64,000 nt of DNA from CAYNRA01 sp046293395 (GTDB lineage Bacteria; Bacteroidota; Bacteroidia; Cytophagales; Spirosomataceae), in the NCBI GenBank assembly GCA_046293395.1, contig JBKBOU010000001.1:868001-932000 (forward strand), in the 5' to 3' direction. The first letter of the stretch is position 1; each line of letters opens with the position of its first letter. A model generated the notes under the pieces. The model was given only the letters and a program-made list of their open reading frames with translations. It was not told where the DNA came from and made no database searches. Shown here piece by piece: positions 46,372 through 55,760 of this stretch. A program made the position numbers and the translations under genes.

Positions 46372-47787
46372 TTAATTTTGAGTGACGACGCGGAAGCCAT
46401 CCCGAATATCACTATTATTTGGAGTTCCACTTAAACGTAAGGCAACCCTCATCCATTCAGCTGTAAAAAACCACGCACCACCTCTTAATGAGTGACGACT
46501 TCCCGTTGATGGTCCTTTAGGATTAACTTCTGATTGGATTGGATACTCTCCCCACCAATCCCAACACCACTCCCAAACATTTCCTGTCATATCGTAGAGA
46601 CCAAGTTGATTGGGCACAAAACTACCTACCTCAATTGTACTTCCTCGATAAACTCCGACATTCGAGAAATCAGATGCAGTTCTTGCATCAAAGTTAGCCT
46701 CTTTAGAATCCAAAATATCTTTACCATTACCAAACCGTGTACGGTTCGTCGATCCTCCTCCAGCCGCGTATTCCCACTCCGCTTCGGTGGGTAAACGATA
46801 GCCATTAGCATTCCAATTCGCTAAAACTTCTGTTCCATTGAATGTATAGACACGTTGTTTACCTTCCCGATCACTAAGAGTATTACAAAAGGCTATGGCA
46901 TCATTCCAACTTACTCTTTCAACTGGACAATTAGGACAATTTTGAAAACCACTCGGGTTGTTCCCCATCACAGCTTGCCATTGTGCTTGAGTCACTTCGT
47001 ACTTCCCCATTTGAAAATTACTCAATGTTACATTTCGTGTAGGCCTTTCAGTTGGTAACCCTTCACCTTTAGTATCACCCATTTGGAATGTTCCACCTAG
47101 AATGGAGACCATTGGCATAAACTCTGTAATATTAATTAACAATTGTCCTATCACACAATTAGATGGATCATTTACGGTACAAATTCTATATGTTATCAAA
47201 TCACTCCCAGATGCGTTAGCTCTAGCAGAATAGGTTAAACTACCATCGCTATTTACTAAAATAGTTCCTTTAATCGGCTGATTTACAATAACTGGGTTTG
47301 AAATTAATGAACGAGTAGCAACAATTCCGTTTAATAGGATTTTTGGGGTAATGTTAAAATTAGAAGTCATTCCCGCTATAATTGTTTCCTCCAACACATT
47401 TGCTTTTAGCTCATTTTTAATAATTACCTGAGAAGATACATCAAAACGAAAACCACATCTATTCTTCCCAATAGAACGTAACATATAATTACCATTTGAA
47501 TACATTGCAGGGTTTAAAGTAAATATAGAACCTTCTCCTGTTATGATTACTTGAGAACCACTATTCAGAAGTGTCCAGCTTGCATTGTAATTCCCTACAG
47601 TCGCCGTAATAGTATAATTTGATATTACCGTCATACTTGGCATACCCTCTGTCACCGTAATAGTAAAATTTGATGCTACCGTCATACTTGGCATACCCTC
47701 CGTACACTCATCGGGCAAATCCCAAGAAAGGCAGGAATGAAGCCCTATGGAGGTTACGAGGAATAAAAGAAAGTATTTGTAGCTCAT
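46372..47787 (-). CDS. Lipoprotein with cadherin-like and FGE-like domains (L1)
   Basis: A 471-residue protein. The lipobox is IGLHSC (C19), immediately followed by LSWDLPDECTEG, a motif shared with the two other lipoproteins of the cluster. A 17-residue segment is repeated in tandem near residue 28. A shared N-terminal domain (about 45-125, with GFRFDV) is followed by a cadherin-like domain (about 130-218, with DGSLTYSARANASGSDLITYRIC). An FGE/C-type-lectin-fold domain runs from about residue 228 (MVSILGGTFQMGD) to the end (GFRVVTQN). It contains CPNCPVERVSWNDAI and LGLYDMTGNVWEWC. The paired catalytic Cys of true FGE are not present. Confidence 0.9.
   Translation of the reverse strand: MSYKYFLLFLVTSIGLHSCLSWDLPDECTEGMPSMTVASNFTITVTEGMPSMTVISNYTITATVGNYNASWTLLNSGSQVIITGEGSIFTLNPAMYSNGNYMLRSIGKNRCGFRFDVSSQVIIKNELKANVLEETIIAGMTSNFNITPKILLNGIVATRSLISNPVIVNQPIKGTILVNSDGSLTYSARANASGSDLITYRICTVNDPSNCVIGQLLINITEFMPMVSILGGTFQMGDTKGEGLPTERPTRNVTLSNFQMGKYEVTQAQWQAVMGNNPSGFQNCPNCPVERVSWNDAIAFCNTLSDREGKQRVYTFNGTEVLANWNANGYRLPTEAEWEYAAGGGSTNRTRFGNGKDILDSKEANFDARTASDFSNVGVYRGSTIEVGSFVPNQLGLYDMTGNVWEWCWDWWGEYPIQSEVNPKGPSTGSRHSLRGGAWFFTAEWMRVALRLSGTPNNSDIRDGFRVVTQN
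47604..47705 (-). repeat. Tandem duplication of a 51-bp unit within gene L1
   Basis: Two adjacent copies (47604-47654 and 47655-47705) match at 45 of 51 positions. Each encodes a 17-residue version of TEGMPSMTVxSNxTITx. The reading frame is kept. The other two lipoproteins with the same N-terminus have one copy only, so the duplication is specific to this gene. Confidence 0.85.
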
Positions 47788-47866
47788 TTTTTTGATTACT
47801 CTTTTTGCTGTAGTTGATACATTTTTATATTTCTTCCTTATCGGATAAAAGGAAATATTTAAAAAG

Positions 47867-49132
47867 TTATTCTTTAACGCATCTTATTGATCTCCCTGTA
47901 CGTTTAAAATCAGGATAACGTAGTACTCCTGAATTATCATTAACAATGTTTCTGACCCATGCATTTTCATTATCTGTTGCTGTTGAACTCCACAAAAAAG
48001 TTGCTGATCTAAGAAATCCATATACACCACTTATATACCTAAATCCACTAGGAATAGCGTCAAAACCACTATTTCCAAACCCAACAGCACTTTTTAACTC
48101 TCCATTTTGCCAAAGCGACGCATTCCCTGCAAGCTTGCTTCCTTCGTTCGTTCCTCTCCAACCAACTTCTTTAATTTGGGATTCTGACATTCCTAAGTTT
48201 CTCTCCAATGTTTGCCAATCCTCTTCTGTTGGTACTCGCCAACCAGCAGGGCAGACCTTTCGGGAGTCTTCTATGACATAAAAATTGTACAGTTTTCCAT
48301 AAAGAAGATTATTTGCTGAATTATTATCAATGTAACACCAAGCACCAGTCGTCAAATTACTCCATACACTAGATTCAGTTAAATTTGGGTTTGGGATTAA
48401 ATCCCCATTACTATATTTCGTTGTTTTCAAGTTTTCTTTCAGCCACACCTGACTACCAATAGTTACCGTATTATATTTATTCCCATCAATGTCAAATACA
48501 GAATTTAGATCAGGTGAAATCGTCATCCCGACCTCCCCAACTCCACAAGTAGCTGGTTCGCCTGATAAACAAACTTGATACCTAAACACATCTGTTCCTG
48601 ACGCATTTGAATTAGCTTGATACACCAAAGTTCCATCTGGATTTATCAAAACAGTCCCTTTCGTCGGTTGAAGAACTATACTTGGCGAACTTATTGAACT
48701 GCGCTGCAATGCTGCACCATTCAATAAATCGTTTGCTAAAACAGGAATATTCACGCTTGAGCCAGCCGTCACGTTTGCTATGTCATTATTCACAACTAAC
48801 TGATTGGCTTTCACATATACCTGACTCAAGTCAAATTTAAAACCACAACTATTTTGTCCAGTTACTTTTATTACATAATTTCCCTTGAGCAAAGTGGCAG
48901 GATTAAAACTAAAATTTGAGCCAAAATTACTTATAATTGTTAGTCCAGCACTATTTTCTAAACTCCAAGTCGCGTTGAACCCTCCGACTGTTGCGCTAAC
49001 TTGGTTAGCTTCAATTACAGTACTTACGCTAGTAGGTACTTGCTCTCTACAATAATCGGGCAAATCCCAAGGAAGGCAAGAACTAACTAATGTGGAAATT
49101 GCAAGAAGTGAAAAAAGGTATTTGTAGTTCAT
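47867..49132 (-). CDS. Lipoprotein with cadherin-like and FISUMP domains
   Basis: A 421-residue protein from the ATG at 49132 (MNYKYLFSLLAIS, lipobox LVSSC with C19); the frame extends 16 codons upstream. LPWDLPDYC follows the lipidated Cys. The shared domain (about 40-115) ends in GFKFDLSQVYVK, and a cadherin-like domain (about 120-208) has DGTLVYQANSNASGTDVFRYQVC. The C-terminal part is a FISUMP domain (Fibrobacter succinogenes major paralogous domain): VTIGSQVWLKENLKTTKYSNGD, WCYIDN, YGKLYNFY, CPAGWRVPTEEDW and a terminal SIRCVKE. FISUMP domains are of unknown function and are common in Bacteroidota lipoproteins. Confidence 0.9.
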   Translation of the reverse strand: MNYKYLFSLLAISTLVSSCLPWDLPDYCREQVPTSVSTVIEANQVSATVGGFNATWSLENSAGLTIISNFGSNFSFNPATLLKGNYVIKVTGQNSCGFKFDLSQVYVKANQLVVNNDIANVTAGSSVNIPVLANDLLNGAALQRSSISSPSIVLQPTKGTVLINPDGTLVYQANSNASGTDVFRYQVCLSGEPATCGVGEVGMTISPDLNSVFDIDGNKYNTVTIGSQVWLKENLKTTKYSNGDLIPNPNLTESSVWSNLTTGAWCYIDNNSANNLLYGKLYNFYVIEDSRKVCPAGWRVPTEEDWQTLERNLGMSESQIKEVGWRGTNEGSKLAGNASLWQNGELKSAVGFGNSGFDAIPSGFRYISGVYGFLRSATFLWSSTATDNENAWVRNIVNDNSGVLRYPDFKRTGRSIRCVKE

Positions 49133-49211
49133 TTTTTGGTTGCTCTTTGTACTATGAAGTTTATACCGTTTTATATTCAAATCTAATCAGTAACTTTCAA
49201 CTTTTATTTTA

Positions 49212-50297
49212 TTAAAAATTAGTAGCCACTCTAAAACCAACAGATCTAAGCCCGTCTGTCGTCGGATCCCATTTACCGCGAAAAGGTACTCGACTCTGTT
49301 TTGGACTACGAGACGTTGATCCACCTCGAACTATTCTTTCTGTCCCTGAAAAAGCTCCCTTTGGATTGATATCAGGTGACACATTGGGGTATGAACCCCA
49401 CCAATCCCAACACCATTCTTCGACATTCCCTGTCATATCGTATAAACCAAGTTGATTGGGGATAAAACTACCTATTTCCACGGTCATCCAACCGCCAGAG
49501 CCAACATTTGAATAATCTTCTTTATAAAAAGAGCTAGCATCAAAATTGGCCTCTGCTGGATTTAGTATATTTCGACCGTTGCCAAAACGAGTTCTATTGG
49601 TCTCCCCTCCACCCGCAGCATATTCCCATTCAGCTTCCGTAGGTAAGCGATAGCCATTTGCATTCCAAATCGCATTTACTTCAGAACCATTTATTTCATA
49701 AACCCGCTGTCTCCCTTCTCTATCACTCAACGCATTACAAAATTTAACTGCATCATACCAATCTACATTCACTACAGGCGTCGCACCACTCGCAGTACCT
49801 CCCATAACGGTGCGCCATTGATCATATGATACCTCATATTTACCTATACGAAAATTACTTAACACCACGAGTCGAATTGGTTTTTCATCAGCATATCCTT
49901 CATCCCGAATATCTCCCATCTGGAACGTGCCTCCTGTAATATTCACCATGTCAATTAGTGGTTGGCTCTTCACATACACTTGACTCACATCAAACTGAAA
50001 ACCACAACTGTTTCTACCAACTGCTTTAATCGTATAGTTCCCACTCGCTAAGGATGTTGGGTTAAAGGAAAGATTTGTACCACTCGAACTCAATACAACA
50101 GAGCCCGAACTATTCACCAAACTCCAGCTTGCTGAACTTCCACCAACTGTAGCATTTATGGTAGTTCCTGTACTCACACTTAAACTTGGTAAGCCCTCTG
50201 TACACTCATCTGGTAAATCCCAAGGGAGGCAAGAACTGAAATTAAAGCCTAAAAGAATATATATTAATCCCTTTTTATACCAATTGAAATAATTCAT
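49212..50297 (-). CDS. Lipoprotein with FGE-like domain (L2)
   Basis: A 361-residue protein with lipobox FNFSSC (C23) followed by LPWDLPDECTEGLPSLSV. The shared N-terminal domain ends in GFQFDVSQVYVK, and here the FGE-like domain follows directly (MVNITGGTFQMGD), without the cadherin-like domain of its two neighbours. The FGE part has GYRLPTEAEWEYAAGG, LGLYDMTGNVEEWC and RGGST to GFRVATNF. Unlike the other FGE copies it lacks the CxxCPVE element (it reads TASGATPVVNVDWYDA). It lies 18 bp after the TPR protein. Confidence 0.9.
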   Translation of the reverse strand: MNYFNWYKKGLIYILLGFNFSSCLPWDLPDECTEGLPSLSVSTGTTINATVGGSSASWSLVNSSGSVVLSSSGTNLSFNPTSLASGNYTIKAVGRNSCGFQFDVSQVYVKSQPLIDMVNITGGTFQMGDIRDEGYADEKPIRLVVLSNFRIGKYEVSYDQWRTVMGGTASGATPVVNVDWYDAVKFCNALSDREGRQRVYEINGSEVNAIWNANGYRLPTEAEWEYAAGGGETNRTRFGNGRNILNPAEANFDASSFYKEDYSNVGSGGWMTVEIGSFIPNQLGLYDMTGNVEEWCWDWWGSYPNVSPDINPKGAFSGTERIVRGGSTSRSPKQSRVPFRGKWDPTTDGLRSVGFRVATNF

Positions 50298-50315
50298 TTT
50301 TTTATTGTTTATTTT

Positions 50316-51203
50316 TCAGAGACGTACCTGTAAAGACATTCCAACCCCAAAGGGTTTTACTTGTACAGCGGCTGTTTTGGGTTTCCGAATAAATAAAATA
50401 GTATCAATGCCAGCTGCCACGACCGCAGCAACTACACTCGCGTTACGTATGCCTAACTTTGTTCTGTAATCCTCCGCTTCTTGATAAGCCAATTGGTATT
50501 TACTTCTGTCCCCTTCTGTCTGTGCTTGCGTTATGGCATCTACTCTTGTTTGCCATCCATTATTTAACGATACAGCATACAAGGAACCGCCTACGGCAAC
50601 GCCAGTCATGATGACTTTCAACGGAACTCCAGATGAAGGATTTTTACCAATATCCACCTTGTTAACAGGCGGGCGTACTACTTTCCCATCTACTAACATA
50701 TTCTCACAACGTTGTAGTTTTTTTTCTACATCGGCATCTGCTTTGTATGCCAATGCTTTTATAAAGTTATCAGAAGCTTCCTGCCAACTTTTCCGGTACA
50801 TCGCCTGATTTCCCTTGTTAAGCCAAAGGTTGAATACCATATTTCTTATTTGTTCATCAGCAGGGTTTAACTTTAACAAAGCATCTACGGAAGCTGTGGC
50901 GTTTTCTAGTTGATTTAGTCCATTCAGGCGATTTATTTCGGCTTTCAATTCCATCGCTTTTCTGCAATTATCTATTCTGCCATACGCATAATTATCCGTC
51001 TCATACCCTGGTACTTCCAAGCAGGATAAATACTTGTTTAATGCTTTATCATATTGACCCGCTTTAAATAAATCATCCCCTTCCTTACGAAATTTTCCAT
51101 ACTCATCATCCATGACAAGGCTACTGGATAACCTCAATTCATTCGGCATACTCACAGCCGAAAATGTACTCATCATAAGAAATACTATCAGTATATAGCG
51201 CAT
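50316..51203 (-). CDS. TPR-like protein with two membrane segments
   Basis: A 295-residue protein from the ATG at 51203 (MRYILIVFLMMSTFSAVS, a signal-like start); the ATG at 51227 would overlap the caspase D gene by 23 bp. TPR-like helices occupy about residues 35-165 (FKAGQYDKALNKYLSCLE and AMYRKSWQEASDNFIKALAYK). Two later hydrophobic segments (VIMTGVAVGGSLYAVSL and VVAAVVAAGIDTILFI) separate a short loop. Its start codon follows the caspase D stop codon after one base, so the two genes are coupled and the proteins may work together. Confidence 0.75.
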   Translation of the reverse strand: MRYILIVFLMMSTFSAVSMPNELRLSSSLVMDDEYGKFRKEGDDLFKAGQYDKALNKYLSCLEVPGYETDNYAYGRIDNCRKAMELKAEINRLNGLNQLENATASVDALLKLNPADEQIRNMVFNLWLNKGNQAMYRKSWQEASDNFIKALAYKADADVEKKLQRCENMLVDGKVVRPPVNKVDIGKNPSSGVPLKVIMTGVAVGGSLYAVSLNNGWQTRVDAITQAQTEGDRSKYQLAYQEAEDYRTKLGIRNASVVAAVVAAGIDTILFIRKPKTAAVQVKPFGVGMSLQVRL

Positions 51204-51204
51204 A

Positions 51205-52299
51205 TTATAGCTTCGTTTTACATTCATTCATTTTTTCTCTTACCTCACTCGTATCATTGATTGCCTGAGCAACCTTATACCACTCCAATGCAGTAGCATA
51301 TTCCTCATATTGATAATATCTACTCGCCTTCGTTAAAATCGTATTATACCATTGGACGGATAAGCTATTCCGAATACTATGCTTATTCCCTAAATCTTGT
51401 GCCTTTTGGAATGAAGTAATCGCTTGAGCACGGTTATTTTTCGCTACTTCTGAAATGCCTAGCTCGAATAAATTTAAATACTCTTTCTCCATACCTTCTT
51501 TGTCCTCTTTCACAAAATAAAAGCTCCCCAACATCTTGTTGTAATCCGAGGGTAACTGATTTTTACCACTTCGTTCATAAACTCCTTGTCGCGTCTTTAA
51601 AATAATATCCGACAAACTCGCGTTAGGAACAGGCAAATGACGTAACAACTCACTCGTAAATAAACCATTCCGTTCTAACATGTTATCATCAGCTGTACTC
51701 CCTTCTTCTGTTGCAAAAACAACTACACTTCCTGCCGGATTATTCGGAATAATTAAACCACTCCGCGTAGCTCCACGTGTACCATCTGACTTTGGGAAAG
51801 GATTATTTCGGCAAGCATCCAAAAAAACCAAACTACTCTTCACATCCGCAGCTTTCATTTTGCCCATTATCCGACCCAAACGAATGCAATCATCTTCTGA
51901 GTCCGACAATGTCTGTAATCGCGCATCAATAGGTACTAAATAGTTTTCTCCGTTGAATTGCACCCCATGTCCACTGAAATAGAACAAGGCAACATCGTAA
52001 TTGGGCAATTTTTCCCCAAATTCATCAATGGCGCGTTTGAAACCAGCAAAAGTCAAGTCCGTATATTTCAATACATCAAAGCCCAAACCGTCCAACGTCT
52101 TCGCCATGTCATTTGCATCGTTGATTGGGTTTTGAAGCGCAGCATCTGTTCGTTCATAATTCTTGTTGCCAATAACCAATGCGATGCGTTTTTCTGTTAC
52201 CTGTGATTTATTTGTTTCTGAGGAGGGCAGCATACCTCGCATTTGACCAAAACTAACAAAGGAGGATAGTATGAAAAATAAGTACAAATGTTTGTGCAT
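51205..52299 (-). CDS. Secreted caspase (C14) with C-terminal helical repeats, copy D
   Basis: A 364-residue protein from the ATG at 52299 (signal peptide MHKHLYLFFILSSFVSFGQ); the frame extends upstream with no resemblance to a signal. RGMLP follows, as in the FGE fusions. The caspase-like domain has KRIALVIGNKNY, His in YFSGHGVQ (H111) and Cys in FLDACRNNPF (C163). The C-terminal 110 residues have helical repeats (AQAITSFQKAQDLGN and YATALEWYKVAQAIND) instead of an FGE domain. It is coupled to the TPR protein. The substrate is unknown. Confidence 0.92.
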   Translation of the reverse strand: MHKHLYLFFILSSFVSFGQMRGMLPSSETNKSQVTEKRIALVIGNKNYERTDAALQNPINDANDMAKTLDGLGFDVLKYTDLTFAGFKRAIDEFGEKLPNYDVALFYFSGHGVQFNGENYLVPIDARLQTLSDSEDDCIRLGRIMGKMKAADVKSSLVFLDACRNNPFPKSDGTRGATRSGLIIPNNPAGSVVVFATEEGSTADDNMLERNGLFTSELLRHLPVPNASLSDIILKTRQGVYERSGKNQLPSDYNKMLGSFYFVKEDKEGMEKEYLNLFELGISEVAKNNRAQAITSFQKAQDLGNKHSIRNSLSVQWYNTILTKASRYYQYEEYATALEWYKVAQAINDTSEVREKMNECKTKL

Positions 52300-52650
52300 A
52301 CAGTTCGAATTTAATTGTTTTATATATTTAGATTTATTAATTGTTAACTCTATTGAAATGAGAAATAATGGGAGATTAACATCCATCAATTATTTTATAT
52401 TTCACAATATCATTTACTTCAATCAAAATTTCGCTTTTTTAGAAATCGAACACTGAAAACTATTTTCATGAAATATAAATTATAGAGCAATACACTTTGT
52501 GCTTGTTTCAAATCTACTAGACCAACTTTAGAGCTCCAAAATTTATTTATTAAGCGGTCAGTTAGACTAAAAATAATCATGAATTCGAACACAGAATAGT
52601 CTCAAAATGTATATTCCATTGCAACCAAGTTTTGGGGACTATCGAACGAT
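52300..52650. other. AT-rich intergenic region between caspase D and caspase E genes
   Basis: About 350 bp between two same-strand genes. It is very AT-rich with many A and T runs. No promoter with both boxes, hairpin or gene was found. Its length suggests that caspase D and the genes after it have their own promoter here. Confidence 0.4.
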
Positions 52651-53799
52651 TTACCGAATTTCTTGAACTGTCAAAATTTTGTATTTCCCGTCTGTATCAG
52701 TTACTGATAAGCGCTGTACAATATTCACTTGTTGAATCTGAGGGCCGTTATTGATTAATCGACTCAAAAAACGAGTCAATGGCTGGGTCTCAACAGGTCT
52801 TTCCGGATTATCCACATATAGTTTTATTTGCGCGTCAGGAAGAAAAAAGGAATCCTTCTTTTTAGTCCGAAGTGCCGAACGATTTTCGTATGACTGACTT
52901 TCATCCGCCAAACGGTTCAAAAATTCATTTAATTCAGCAAAATTAATGGTATTTTGTTGAGATGGATTGACTACTTGTGTATTGATACGCCAATGCGGGG
53001 TCTGACGTAACGTAGCCATCGTGTTTCCAAAAAAGGGGGAGGAAGAAAAAAGTGATAGACGTGATTTGCTGTCTTGCAATAAACTTTCCCAATCTATCTC
53101 TGTATTGCCTGTTTCTGCAAAACCAAGTGCCTCCAACCAAGAGCGGGTGTAAAGTCCACCATAGACAGGAATAGAAGCTGCCAACTCCCCTGATTTTGTA
53201 CTGCAAATCAAGACATCACCTTGGGTCTCTGTAAATAATTGGGATAGAATCGAAATATCTTTTCGGACATCAATTCCCCGAAAAAGGGGTTTGTGCATGG
53301 GTGGAATCGCTTGAGGAAGCAGCTGCGAACAGCAATCTCCGAGCGTAACACATAATTTGGCACGCTTTGCTTTCAATCGATCATGCAAATCCTCCAACCC
53401 AAATGTATTATCGTCTTTCAATAAAAGCAACGGAAATTGGTTCGAACGCCCTTGCGTTGTAAAACCGTGTCCTGCATACAAACAAAAAATAACATCTTCT
53501 GACGAACATACAAGCCTTGACAACGCACTTTCCATACCTGTTTTTCCGAAATTACTTGCCTGAATAACAACTGGATTGTACTGATAACCAATGGCTTGTG
53601 CAACTTGTGCCATTTTAGAGTTCATGGAATCTAGGTCAGCTTGACAGGTTATTCCGATAGATGCATCGAATGTATCTGCAAGCAAGAAGGCATGAAGAGT
53701 TTGGGATTGTGCTTCTTGATTGAAATAAAAAATAGAAAAAAGCAACATCCAAAATGGAATCCAATGGGTGGTTTTGCTTCGTATGTAGAATATTTTCAT
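52651..53799 (-). CDS. Divergent secreted caspase-like protein, copy E
   Basis: A 382-residue protein with an N-terminal signal (FWMLLFSIFYF to EAQSQ). It shares the caspase-fold order but little sequence with the other copies: LHAFLLADTFDASIG, His in CLYAGHGFTTQG (H111) and a Cys pair in LGDCCSQLLP (C156/C157). Compared with the other copies it lacks NKDYQY and the RGMKP motif. The C-terminal 150 residues have no recognised domain. It is separated from its neighbours by 219 and 351 bp. The dyad is visible, so activity is plausible. Confidence 0.82.
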   Translation of the reverse strand: MKIFYIRSKTTHWIPFWMLLFSIFYFNQEAQSQTLHAFLLADTFDASIGITCQADLDSMNSKMAQVAQAIGYQYNPVVIQASNFGKTGMESALSRLVCSSEDVIFCLYAGHGFTTQGRSNQFPLLLLKDDNTFGLEDLHDRLKAKRAKLCVTLGDCCSQLLPQAIPPMHKPLFRGIDVRKDISILSQLFTETQGDVLICSTKSGELAASIPVYGGLYTRSWLEALGFAETGNTEIDWESLLQDSKSRLSLFSSSPFFGNTMATLRQTPHWRINTQVVNPSQQNTINFAELNEFLNRLADESQSYENRSALRTKKKDSFFLPDAQIKLYVDNPERPVETQPLTRFLSRLINNGPQIQQVNIVQRLSVTDTDGKYKILTVQEIR

Positions 53800-54018
53800 T
53801 CTTAATTTTTTATGTTTTTATACATTTTGGGGACAATCCTTATCACTTGCTAATCTGAAATTCAAAATGAGACGTTAATAGAAACTTTTTTGTGAATGCG
53901 TGAATTACTTTTATGATTGACTTCATTCCAGTCGTTTTGAACGAATGATGTACATATTATTTATTCAGCTTGACAAGATATACATGGTAATACGCTATTC
54001 AAAATAAAGATAAAAATA

Positions 54019-55659
54019 CTATTGGGAAATAACAACACGAAAACCAGAGGTGATAAAGAAGGTAGTAGGTGTGCTAACACTCCGTTCAGACACCCTGCAA
54101 GACGTGGATGCCGAAAGCCAACCACCTCCGCGTAGAACACGATAAGACCCCGAAGGAGGCCCGAGTGGGTTATTATTCTGACTAGAGGCATAGTAGTCTT
54201 CTCCATACCAGTCATTGCAAAATTCCCACACATTTCCACTCATATCATAAATACCTAACTCATTTGGTTGCTTTTGGCCTACAACCCTCGTTTTGTTTTT
54301 GGCATTATCTCCAAACCAACTCACAGACGCCAACTCATTCTCCCCTGCGTACCTGTATCCCTTACTCTTATTTCCACCCCGTGCTGCATATTCCCATTCT
54401 GCCTCTGTGGGCAGACGATATCCATGCACCAAATAATCTATTTTTACGTCATTGCCATTCATTGTGTAAACTCGCTGCTTTCCCTCTCTATCACTCAGCT
54501 TATTACAAAAGGCAATCGCATCCAACCAACTCACATTCTCTACCGGGCAATCTGAACACTTCTTGAATTTACTTGGATTATTTCCCATTACAGACTCCCA
54601 CTGTGCTTGTGTAACCTCATATTTCCCTATCCAAAAACCATCTACCTGAACCGAATGAATAGGTTGCTCATCAGACTTCCCTTTGCTATCGCCCATCATG
54701 AAACTCCCACCCGATACATACACCATATCTGCAAACGGCAAGTCCATGAACTTGACTGATTGAGCTGTTTTGACTGACGGCACATCCCCCTTTTCGGTAG
54801 TTGGTTTTTCCACGAAATCCGTTGAGATTGCAGAAGGAACAGCAGATACGCCTGTCACTACGAATTTAAAATCTCCTGTCAATTCATCGTATCTACCCGG
54901 TATTTGAGTTTTATTCGATCGAGCACTCACGCCTTGCGTTGTTCGGTCTAATATATCCCGAATACCTAAATTCGGAACCGTCAAATGGCGTAATAACTCT
55001 GACGTAAACAACCCATTCCTACCTTCTTGATTGTCACTCGCTGTTTTTCCAGCCCGCGTTGAAAAGGCTACAAAACTTCCTGGTGGGTTATTTGGGATAT
55101 TCAACCCGTTTGCCATCATACTTCTCGTTTCTCCCTCGAATGGGTTCTCACGACAAGCATCTATAAATGCCAACGATACTTTTAAATTTGCGCCTTCCAT
55201 TTTCGCCATCGTTCGCCCCAAATTTACACACGTATATTCTATCTCTGTTGCAACCTTTACCTGTGCATCTACTGGAACTAAATAGTTATTTCCCTCATAT
55301 TGTACACCATGACCAGCATAATAAAATAAACCTACGTCGTATTGACGTAGCCGATTTCCAAAGTCATCAATCGTTTGCTTCAGCTCTTTCTCCGTTAAAT
55401 CCTTTCGTTTAATTACCTCAAACCCTAAACTCTCAAGGGCCACAGCCATGTCATCGGCATCATTTGCCGGATTCTTCAAGCGTTTAACATATTGGTAATT
55501 GTTGTTCCCTACTACCAAGGCCAAACGGCGCTCTGTGCCGGCGGGCGACTCCCCCTGAGCAGGCTTCATTCCCCGCATCTGAGCGTGGAGGGAAAACAAA
55601 GGCGTACTCAATAAAAGTAACCCAAAAAATAAAAGTGAAGTACAAAATTTTACACGCAT
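54019..55659 (-). CDS. Secreted caspase (C14)-FGE-like fusion protein, copy B
   Basis: A 546-residue protein with a signal peptide ending at LFSLHAQ (about residue 27), then MRGMKPAQGESPAGTERR. The caspase-like domain has His in YYAGHGVQ (H117) and Cys in FIDACRENPF (C169). The FGE/C-type-lectin-fold domain starts at about residue 315 (MVYVSGGSFMMGD) and contains CSDCPVENVSWLDAI, LGIYDMSGNVWEFC, RGGGW and GFRVVISQ. It is very close to copy A in the caspase domain, but its last 40 residues differ strongly. It lies 102 bp downstream of copy A. The paired catalytic Cys of true FGE are absent. Confidence 0.93.
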   Translation of the reverse strand: MRVKFCTSLLFFGLLLLSTPLFSLHAQMRGMKPAQGESPAGTERRLALVVGNNNYQYVKRLKNPANDADDMAVALESLGFEVIKRKDLTEKELKQTIDDFGNRLRQYDVGLFYYAGHGVQYEGNNYLVPVDAQVKVATEIEYTCVNLGRTMAKMEGANLKVSLAFIDACRENPFEGETRSMMANGLNIPNNPPGSFVAFSTRAGKTASDNQEGRNGLFTSELLRHLTVPNLGIRDILDRTTQGVSARSNKTQIPGRYDELTGDFKFVVTGVSAVPSAISTDFVEKPTTEKGDVPSVKTAQSVKFMDLPFADMVYVSGGSFMMGDSKGKSDEQPIHSVQVDGFWIGKYEVTQAQWESVMGNNPSKFKKCSDCPVENVSWLDAIAFCNKLSDREGKQRVYTMNGNDVKIDYLVHGYRLPTEAEWEYAARGGNKSKGYRYAGENELASVSWFGDNAKNKTRVVGQKQPNELGIYDMSGNVWEFCNDWYGEDYYASSQNNNPLGPPSGSYRVLRGGGWLSASTSCRVSERSVSTPTTFFITSGFRVVISQ

Positions 55660-55760
55660 AAATTCAATCTCTATTGAGTAATGGACAATCGATGGAGTGT
55701 TTTTCTAATGAGAGTACTGGATGATGTATCGACCAAAACTGGTTACTCATTCGTTTTACA

